Made by a program: the position numbers and the translations under genes. From NCBI GenBank assembly GCA_018816605.1, contig JAHIVS010000437.1, forward strand, positions 1 to 11,696: 11,696 bases of DNA. Direction: 5' to 3'. This document shows positions 1-6,014 of this stretch, one piece after another; positions within the stretch are counted from its first letter, which is position 1, and each line of letters begins with the position of its first letter. Source of the DNA: Pseudomonadota bacterium. GTDB taxonomy: Bacteria > Desulfobacterota > Desulfobacteria > Desulfobacterales > Desulfobacteraceae. The notes under the pieces are model-generated. The model did not search any database and was not told where the DNA came from. It saw only the letters and a program-made list of their open reading frames with translations.

Positions 1-44
1 AACCCTGCTGCACCCGTAACAAGGGAGATGCCTGAATATGCCAT
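1..44 (-). CDS. Start of probable extended short-chain dehydrogenase/epimerase (partial)
   Basis: Only the first 14 codons lie in the window; the gene continues past the left edge. They read MAYSGISLVTGAAG followed by a TTN codon (Phe or Leu). A first beta strand running into TGAAG(F/L) within 15 residues of the start is the nucleotide-binding signature of the SDR superfamily; glycine at the fifth position fits the extended (epimerase/reductase) TGxxGxxG form better than the classical TGxxxGxG form. The start ATG shares one base with the TAA stop of the PadR gene (TAATG), and GAGG lies seven bases ahead of it, so the two genes are almost certainly cotranscribed and translationally coupled. 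Substrate cannot be judged. The short length is the main uncertainty, although the motif, ribosome-binding site and overlap agree. Confidence 0.6.
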   Translation of the reverse strand, partial: MAYSGISLVTGAAG

Positions 45-610
45 TAGCTTACCTCTTTATCCATTTCATTCATTGTATCCGTGGGAATGGTCTCAACCAG
101 TTTTTTGCGGGTCGATCTGAGCCAGGTCAGAAACATGATATTCATTTCAATACCCAGCTGTGCCACCTGATTGACAAATATGTCCTTTGACTGCCATCTT
201 TTCTTGTTCTGCTGACGATACTGCAGCTGATCTTCATAGGCGGCGATCTGCTCATCAATGAGCTTGACGGCAACCTGGGCGTCCCCGAATCCGAAAAACA
301 CAAACCGCATTAAAAAAGGATCCCTCAAGAGCATGCTTTTTTCCGGGGATTGTTCCAGCCAGGTGAGAAACTCCTGTTTGCCTTTTGGGGTCACTGCGTA
401 TAATTTTTTGGGCGGCCCTTTCTGACCATTCTGGACCTCTTCGCCCATGGTAACCAGACCTTCCTGTTCCAGTTTTTTAAGATTCGGATAGATCTGGCCA
501 AAATTAATGGACCACATGTGGCCAAAATTTTTCTCAATATGTTCTTTGATGCGATAGCCGTGCATATCTTCATAGTGCAGCAGGCCAAGGATTGAATACT
601 TTAATGACAT
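44..610 (-). CDS. PadR-family transcriptional regulator
   Basis: The 188-residue product opens directly into a PadR winged helix (residues 1 to about 80): SILGLL, the HGYRIKEHIEKN helix, the GQIYPNLKKLEQEGLV recognition region, then a wing ending in KKLYAVTPKGKQEFLTWL. The rest is a charged helical segment like the PadR C-terminal dimerisation domain. PadR proteins are usually repressors released by small molecules. An upstream reading-frame extension to 703 is rejected because it would translate the promoter and operator; ATG 610 has AGGA nine bases ahead and starts at the conserved family N-terminus. The gene is divergent from the GcvT-GlyA operon and overlaps a following SDR-like gene. A promoter at 675-703 with an inverted repeat over its -10 implies autoregulation. 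The effector is unknown. Family call is firm; target genes are inferred. Confidence 0.93.
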   Translation of the reverse strand: MSLKYSILGLLHYEDMHGYRIKEHIEKNFGHMWSINFGQIYPNLKKLEQEGLVTMGEEVQNGQKGPPKKLYAVTPKGKQEFLTWLEQSPEKSMLLRDPFLMRFVFFGFGDAQVAVKLIDEQIAAYEDQLQYRQQNKKRWQSKDIFVNQVAQLGIEMNIMFLTWLRSTRKKLVETIPTDTMNEMDKEVS

Positions 611-651
611 AATTTTTTTCCTGATACGCGGCAGATTGTTATGTGCATAAT

Positions 652-681
652 ATATATTCTTTATATATACAAAGTATATAT
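652..681. promoter_or_regulatory. Candidate PadR operator (AT-rich inverted repeat)
   Basis: Positions 663-681 form a perfect inverted repeat with 8-base arms, ATATATAC-AAA-GTATATAT. The larger interval 652-681 is also an imperfect 30-base palindrome (13 of 15 pairs match), and 652-668 holds a second ATATAT-N5-ATATAT half-like element. It lies between padR and the divergent fusion operon and covers the padR -10 hexamer. PadR-type regulators bind dyad-symmetric AT-rich sites, so this is the natural autoregulatory operator. Binding itself is inferred; AT-rich promoter DNA can give chance palindromes. Confidence 0.55.
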
Positions 682-703
682 TGAAAAAAAAATTCAGTGT
701 CAA
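675..703 (-). promoter_or_regulatory. Probable sigma70-type promoter of padR
   Basis: On the minus strand TTGACA (698-703) is followed after 17 bases by TATATA (675-680); TATACT (673-678) with a 19-base spacer is an alternative -10. The spacer carries a run of nine T. The predicted start near 668 gives a leader of roughly 58 bases before ATG 610. The -10 lies inside the inverted repeat at 663-681. Confidence 0.6.
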
Positions 704-820
704 GCAGAATTAATTATTTTCACACTCTGGGCCCCCTTTAAAAAAAGTATGACCCTATCCCACATTATTTTCAGTATCCCCAGGTTGCATCTGACCGTCC
801 AGATTCAAGCAGGTTCTTCA

Positions 821-849
821 TTGACAGATCCTTGTGTTTGGATTAGGCT
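821..849 (+). promoter_or_regulatory. Possible promoter of the two-fusion operon
   Basis: A perfect TTGACA -35 at 821-826 is followed after 17 bases by TAGGCT (844-849), a poor -10 that keeps only the TA and final T. This would give a leader of about 33 bases before ATG 889. The weak -10 could mean low or activator-dependent transcription, or that the real promoter is elsewhere in 611-888. I see no glycine-riboswitch core and no clear terminator in this gap. Confidence 0.35.
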
Positions 850-888
850 TTTTTATTTTAAAAACAATATCCTTATTATGGGGGCGTC

Positions 889-3540
889 ATGAGTGAACTG
901 CTGAGAACCGTATTTTTCAAAAACCACCAGGACCTTGCTGCCAGCATCGTCGAATTCGGCGGATGGGAAATGCCCATTCAATATCCGGCCGGGATCATGA
1001 CAGAACATATGGCCTGCCGGCAAAAGGCGGGGATTTTTGATGTATCCCACATGGGCCGGCTCTATTTTAAAGGAGAGGACACCCTCCCCTTTTTACAGCA
1101 TGTGCTGACCAATAATGCGGCTGCCCTTGAACTGTTTGAAAGCCAGTATACCCTGATCCAGAATGAACAGGGATATGCCATTGATGACGCCTATTTATAC
1201 CGGTTTAAAGCAGATGAATATCTGCTGGTGGTCAATGCGTCCAACCGGGAAAAGGATCTGGCCCATTTCAAACGCCACCTGAAGGATTTCCCAAAAGTTG
1301 AGCTCCGGGACAAAACCTTTGAAACCGCCATGATTTCCCTCCAGGGGCCGGCCTCAAAGGGCATAATGGAAAAAATCATCACCCGGGGCCACCTGCCGGA
1401 ACCTGCCAGAAACTACCTAAGCTGTGTTCACATCGGCAAGGCGCCGGTGGATCTGGCCCGGACAGGATATACCGGGGAACCCCTGGGGTTTGAACTCTTT
1501 GTTGAAAACCGCCATGCCCTCGGGATCTGGGATACGCTTTTGGAAAACGGAGCCGCCCCCATCGGCCTTGGTGCCAGGGACACCCTGCGCCTGGAAGCCG
1601 GTCTGCCTTTGTACGGACACGAACTGGGCACAGACCATGACGGCAATGAAATCCCCATTTTTGCCTCCAAGCTGTCAAGATTTGCCGTTTCCTTTTCTCC
1701 CCTGAAAGGCGAGTTTATCGGGAAACAAGCCCTTTATGCCCAGCACCTGGCCTTAAAATCCATTGTGGACAGACGGTTTGACCATATTGCCGCCCTGCCC
1801 CGGATGGTCATGTTTCTTGCCGTGACAGGCAAGGGCATTGCCAGGGAAGGGTATCGGGTTTTTTCCGGAGACCTGCCGGTGGGGTATGTCACTTCCGGCA
1901 CCATGGTGCCCTTTCAGGAAGCCCTTGGCTCCGGCCTTGACGCTTGTTTTGAAGAAACACCCAACCGCAGGGCCCTGGCCATGGCCCTTATTGACAGCCG
2001 CCTGACCCAGGGAGATCTCCTTGAAATCGAAATTCGGAAAAAACGCTGCCCCGCCATTGTGGTTCCCTACCACATGAGTTCCGAAGCCCCTCCCTTTGTC
2101 CGATCCATTCCCCACGACCGCCTGGGGCTGGAAAGTTTGCCCCCCAAAAAAGAGAAGATCAAACACCAGGCAGCGGCATTGGTGAAAAAGGCCCTTTCCA
2201 ACCATGCCTGGCGCCAGCACCAGTGCATCAACCTGATCCCTTCCGAGATGAGCCAGTCCTGGCTTTCCCGTTTGCTGTCCATCAGTGATCCTGTCAACCG
2301 GTATGCCGAGCATAAGGAGGTCAAGGCCTTTTCCGGAGAGGATGTCTTCTATTACCAGGGAACCGCCTTTATAGAAGCGGTTGAACACCGGTTGAACCGT
2401 GAATTCCAAACCTTTCTGGGATGCGCGGCCGTTGAATCCCGGATCATTTCAGGCCAGATGGCCAATACCGCATGCTTCAGTGCCCTGGTGGATTTTTTAA
2501 ACCGGGCCGACCGGAAGAGCGAACAGCGCAGGATCGCCAAGGTCATGAACAACCATATCATACGGGGGGGGCATTTAAGTGCCCAGCCCATGGGAGCCTT
2601 ACGGGATTTTGTGGCCAGGGACCCGAAAACCGAAAAACCTTCGGTGATAAATTTCCCGGTTTTAAAGGACAATCCCTATAAAATAGACATCGCTGCCTGT
2701 GAACAGCTCATTAAAATCCACCAGCCCGAACTTGCAATCCTGGGCAAAAGCATGATCCTCCACAGGGAGCCCGTGGCCCAGATCCGGCAACTGATCGATG
2801 CCCATGCCCCCTCCTGTGTGATCCTCTACGACATGGCACATGTACTGGGACTTTACGGCCCCCACTTCCAGGAGCCCTTAAAAGAAGGCGCCCACATTGT
2901 CACCGGCTCCACCCACAAGACATTTTTCGGCACCCAGCGGGGGGTGATCGCCTCAAACTTTTTACCCGATGATCTTCAATATGACCTGTGGGAAGCCATA
3001 AAACGGCGGACCTTCCCGGGCAGCGTCAGCAACCATCACCTGGGCACCATGACCGGACTCTTGTTTGCTGCCTATGAGATGAACCAGTTCAAGGACATCT
3101 ACCAGCGACAGGTCATCGCCAATGCCAAGGCCTTTGCCGCAGCCCTTAAAAATGAAGGCCTGGATGTGGCGGGTGACCCGGATATTTCCTATACCGAAAC
3201 CCACCAGGTCATCCTCAATGTGGGGTATGGGAAAGGGGCCCAAATTGCCAAAACCCTGGAAGCGAACAACATCATTGTCAACTACCAGGCGACCCCAAAG
3301 GAAGAGGGGTTTACCGCTTCGGGCGCCCTTCGCATGGGGGTTTCCGAAATGACACGGTTCGGCATGAAAGAAGCGGATTTCAAGGCCCTTGCCGCCCTCA
3401 TGGCAGACCTGATTCACAGACAAATGGGCGTTAAAGACGGGGTGACAGGTTTGAGGGCAAACTTCATGGAAATGCAGTATTGCTTTAAACCGGAAGATCT
3501 GGACATGGTATCGGCATCTGTGTTTGACGGGTTCAAATAG
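889..3540 (+). CDS. gcvT-glyA: GcvT-GlyA fusion: aminomethyltransferase joined to SHMT-like PLP enzyme
   Basis: This is an 883-residue two-enzyme chain. Residues 1 to about 396 are a full-length GcvT (glycine cleavage T protein, which releases ammonia and forms methylene-tetrahydrofolate from aminomethyl-lipoyl H protein). Landmarks are FGGWEMP, DVSHMG, the IDD motif (D99-D100, catalytic Asp region), TGYTGE and GLGARDTLRLEAG. After a linker, residues about 428-860 are a fold-type-I PLP enzyme like serine hydroxymethyltransferase. It keeps LIPSE (449-453), Y472/E474, Y489, H562 in GGH, D648 and H651 in DMAH, the Schiff-base lysine K677 in STHKT, and substrate-carboxylate Arg R815. It departs from SHMT in an insertion between YAE and the YY motif, and FPGSVSN replaces FPGGQGG. 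ATG 889 is taken because the GcvT N-terminus begins there, although its ribosome-binding site (GGGGG) is weak. A PlsB-GpsA-like gene follows after 26 bases. No gcvH, gcvP or lpd is in the window. Exact substrate of the second half is uncertain. Confidence 0.9.
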   Translation: MSELLRTVFFKNHQDLAASIVEFGGWEMPIQYPAGIMTEHMACRQKAGIFDVSHMGRLYFKGEDTLPFLQHVLTNNAAALELFESQYTLIQNEQGYAIDDAYLYRFKADEYLLVVNASNREKDLAHFKRHLKDFPKVELRDKTFETAMISLQGPASKGIMEKIITRGHLPEPARNYLSCVHIGKAPVDLARTGYTGEPLGFELFVENRHALGIWDTLLENGAAPIGLGARDTLRLEAGLPLYGHELGTDHDGNEIPIFASKLSRFAVSFSPLKGEFIGKQALYAQHLALKSIVDRRFDHIAALPRMVMFLAVTGKGIAREGYRVFSGDLPVGYVTSGTMVPFQEALGSGLDACFEETPNRRALAMALIDSRLTQGDLLEIEIRKKRCPAIVVPYHMSSEAPPFVRSIPHDRLGLESLPPKKEKIKHQAAALVKKALSNHAWRQHQCINLIPSEMSQSWLSRLLSISDPVNRYAEHKEVKAFSGEDVFYYQGTAFIEAVEHRLNREFQTFLGCAAVESRIISGQMANTACFSALVDFLNRADRKSEQRRIAKVMNNHIIRGGHLSAQPMGALRDFVARDPKTEKPSVINFPVLKDNPYKIDIAACEQLIKIHQPELAILGKSMILHREPVAQIRQLIDAHAPSCVILYDMAHVLGLYGPHFQEPLKEGAHIVTGSTHKTFFGTQRGVIASNFLPDDLQYDLWEAIKRRTFPGSVSNHHLGTMTGLLFAAYEMNQFKDIYQRQVIANAKAFAAALKNEGLDVAGDPDISYTETHQVILNVGYGKGAQIAKTLEANNIIVNYQATPKEEGFTASGALRMGVSEMTRFGMKEADFKALAALMADLIHRQMGVKDGVTGLRANFMEMQYCFKPEDLDMVSASVFDGFK

Positions 3541-3566
3541 CAATTCTTTCTTAACGGAGCTCTTTT

Positions 3567-5996
3567 TTGAAAAGAAAAAATAAAATTTCAGCTTTTTTCA
3601 ATGGAAAAATCAACTGGGCTGTCAATAAAATCAATTTTGTAAAAATTGCCGGGACAATTGCCGCCTCCAAGGCCGGCAAAGAACTGGCCCCCCATTTTTC
3701 CGGCCTTCCGGAAAGCTGGGCAAATGCCGGCAAAATCAGCGCTCTGGCCGTGGACCTCACCATGGCCCAGTTAAAAAAAGAGGGCAAGGCCCCGGACAGG
3801 CACGAAATAGAGACTCTGGTTGAAGAGATTGAAATCAAGTATGACCGGAAAACCCATCTAGATGCGGCAACCACCCTGACCCTTTTGTTTAACCAGGTTT
3901 TTGACCAGCAAAACAAAACCCTGCCCTTTACTTCCCGGGACGGCCGAGACCTTGCCCACATAAACGAGCTCAGGGAATACCAGAAAAAAGGGATGGGCGT
4001 CGTGTATCTGATCAATCATTCTTCCCATCTGGATGAGTTTCTTGTGGATATTTTATGGCAGCGCCTGTCCCTTGGGCTGCCCGTGTTTGCCGCAGGCCAG
4101 AACATGATGGCCATTAAAAGCATTGCAAAACTTTTAATGACAGGCTCCTATGTTGTTCTGCGCCAGGGCGCCAGCAAACACCAGATGTCGGCTCTGTACA
4201 ACTATTGCCGTGCCATCAGCCTGTCCGGAGAACAGCAGGGCATCTTTCTTGAAGCCTGGAGAGGAGGGGCAAGGAGCCGGGACGGAAGTTTAAGATATCC
4301 CAAACGGCTTATCACTTTAAGGGGTGCCATTGACGTTGACACAGACCTTGTGGTCCAGCCCATCGCTCTGTCATTTTCAGCCGTACCCGAGGATCTGCCC
4401 CTGTGCTCACGGAAAAGTTCCGTCAGCTGGATCAGGGGTCTGGGATTTTTCAGAACCCTTTTCAGAATACCGTTCAATCCGAAAACCTTTTTGTGGAAAT
4501 CTGCAAAAAACCTCTATGGCCGTGCCTATGTCACGGTGCCCAAACCCTTTCTTTTAAGCCAATTAAAAGAGCAGCACAAACAGGACAAAAGCGGAATCCA
4601 CCTGGATGAATTTGTGGCCTTGTCCGCCATCCGGCAGATTGCACGGTCCAAAAAAATAATGGCCAGCCAGCTTGCGGCCCTGGGACTGCTCAAGGCAAGA
4701 AAAGAGGGCCGGATGGATATGATCGAATCGGTCACCAATGAAATGAATGCCATAAAAGAATACCATTTGCAGACATTCGGGGTAAAACCGGATTTTGAAG
4801 ATTTCATATTACACCATTCCGTAAAAGATATTGTTGCCGATGGCCTTGACCTGCTGGCCCGGAGGCGGGTCATCAAAAGATGGCCCAGGGACAAAAACGG
4901 CTATCCCATTGTCATTGATGAAGCGGCACTTTCCTATTATGCAACCCATGCAGACAGAAGGCTTTACTCTCCCACGGCGGATCAGAACATTGTGGTGGTG
5001 GGAGCGGGCAACTGGGGGTTTGCCCTTGCATGCCTCATCGGCAACCGGATTTTGGATGACAAAAAATACAACAACGCAAGCCTCACAATCTTTGACCCAT
5101 CGGTTGAGGTTGCACGGAAAATGGGACGGGACCGCAATGGAAAAGGCCGGTTTTCCGAGAACCTGCTGCCCAAAAATGTATTTGTAACCAGCGATTTTTC
5201 AAGCGCCTTCAGAAAAGCCAGCGACGTGATCATTGCCTCCAAGCCATCTGATTTTCAAGATACTTTTGAAAAGATCCTCAGTGTATCCGCCCAACCCTTT
5301 AAGCTGATGATCGCCACCCGGGGATTTATACCCGATACCCACACCATCCCCTACCTGGCTGCCGCCGATCTGCTGGAAAAATTCAGCAGAAAAGATGTCC
5401 AGCTCTATACACTGACCAGTCCCATCCTCCCCGAAGATCTGGTTGAGAACCGTTTGATAAAAGGTATTTTAGCAGGAACCGATGACGGCATGGAAAGGCT
5501 TTCGGACCTTTTTGACACCCCCTTTGTGTCTCCTTTTATTTCAAAGGATCCCGTGGGTGCCCAAACCGCTGACATCCTGTCCAGAATCTATGCCTTCTGG
5601 CTCAATTACACCCAAAGCGCCGGCATCACCCAGAACAGCCTGCAGACAGGATATCTCATGGCCCAGGCAGCCGATGAGGCTACCGCCCTGGCCATTAATC
5701 TAGGGGGACATACCGAAAGTTTTGAAGCAGGGAGTATCCCCTGGACGGCAACCATGACGGCCCTTTACCTTGACGGCCTCTGGAAAGAATTCGGCCAGAA
5801 AATCGGAATGGGGGTTAAAAAAGGCAAATCCCCGTACAAAATGCTTTTAAAAATTCAGCTGCACTACAAAAATGAGGGCATCCACCTGCAGTCCTTTGCC
5901 GATATGGAATCTGCCCTGACCTGTGCCAGACGGTATAACCTGAGCATGCCGGTTCTGGAGGAGGCCTTTGAAACCTTCAAAAATCCTAACCCCTGA
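3567..5996 (+). CDS. PlsB-like acyltransferase fused to GpsA-like domain
   Basis: The 809-residue product has two parts. Residues about 130-330 carry the glycerolipid acyltransferase motifs: NHSSHLD (H151-X4-D156, catalytic), a block II around GQNMMAIKSIAKLL, GGARSRDG (233-240, phosphate-binding block III; the canonical Glu is displaced as E229), and VVQPIALSF as block IV. This resembles glycerol-3-phosphate or DHAP acyltransferases (PlsB type), the first step of phospholipid synthesis at the inner membrane. Residues about 473-809 resemble NAD(P)-dependent glycerol-3-phosphate dehydrogenase GpsA: dinucleotide motif GAGNWG (479-484), LLPKNVFVTSDF, then ATRG with R585 where GpsA has the catalytic lysine of ATKG. 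The second catalytic lysine (GGAxKN) and the GLGDL motif are also not recognisable. Translation starts at TTG 3567, seven bases after CGGAG; the nearby ATG at 3601 is out of frame. It is the second gene of the operon. Acyltransferase call is strong; dehydrogenase activity is doubtful. Confidence 0.88.
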   Translation: MKRKNKISAFFNGKINWAVNKINFVKIAGTIAASKAGKELAPHFSGLPESWANAGKISALAVDLTMAQLKKEGKAPDRHEIETLVEEIEIKYDRKTHLDAATTLTLLFNQVFDQQNKTLPFTSRDGRDLAHINELREYQKKGMGVVYLINHSSHLDEFLVDILWQRLSLGLPVFAAGQNMMAIKSIAKLLMTGSYVVLRQGASKHQMSALYNYCRAISLSGEQQGIFLEAWRGGARSRDGSLRYPKRLITLRGAIDVDTDLVVQPIALSFSAVPEDLPLCSRKSSVSWIRGLGFFRTLFRIPFNPKTFLWKSAKNLYGRAYVTVPKPFLLSQLKEQHKQDKSGIHLDEFVALSAIRQIARSKKIMASQLAALGLLKARKEGRMDMIESVTNEMNAIKEYHLQTFGVKPDFEDFILHHSVKDIVADGLDLLARRRVIKRWPRDKNGYPIVIDEAALSYYATHADRRLYSPTADQNIVVVGAGNWGFALACLIGNRILDDKKYNNASLTIFDPSVEVARKMGRDRNGKGRFSENLLPKNVFVTSDFSSAFRKASDVIIASKPSDFQDTFEKILSVSAQPFKLMIATRGFIPDTHTIPYLAAADLLEKFSRKDVQLYTLTSPILPEDLVENRLIKGILAGTDDGMERLSDLFDTPFVSPFISKDPVGAQTADILSRIYAFWLNYTQSAGITQNSLQTGYLMAQAADEATALAINLGGHTESFEAGSIPWTATMTALYLDGLWKEFGQKIGMGVKKGKSPYKMLLKIQLHYKNEGIHLQSFADMESALTCARRYNLSMPVLEEAFETFKNPNP

Positions 5997-6010
5997 ACCT
6001 TGGGGTTGGG
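5985..6010 (-). terminator. Hairpin terminator between convergent genes
   Basis: CCTAACCCC (5985-5993) pairs with GGGGTTGGG (6002-6010): nine pairs including one G-T wobble, loop TGAACCTT. Read on the minus strand the stem is followed by ATTTTTG, a short T-tract, so it fits an intrinsic terminator for the kinase operon. On the plus strand only ATTT follows after two C, so it may stop that operon less well. The TGA stop of the plus-strand fusion gene sits in the loop. Confidence 0.6.
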
Positions 6011-6014
6011 CCAT

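Noticed and set aside
611..703. N-terminal extension of the PadR protein to 703
   Set aside because: The extra 31 codons would translate the promoter and inverted repeat. ATG 610 has a good ribosome-binding site and matches the family N-terminus.
611..888. Glycine riboswitch ahead of the gcvT-containing gene
   Set aside because: Glycine riboswitches often precede gcvT, but I find no recognisable conserved core in the leader, and the likely leader is only about 33 bases.
641..892. Plus-strand 83-codon open frame in the padR/gcvT gap
   Set aside because: It covers promoter elements, has no ribosome-binding site or family likeness, and runs into the start of the fusion gene.
1753..2409. Minus-strand 218-codon open frame inside the GcvT-GlyA gene
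   Set aside because: It is a shadow of a strongly supported coding frame and its translation shows no recognisable motifs.
2564..2571. Run of eight G as a phase-variable tract or frameshift
   Set aside because: The reading frame is intact through the tract and it encodes the conserved GGH motif, so it is explained by coding. The gene type is not one usually phase-varied.
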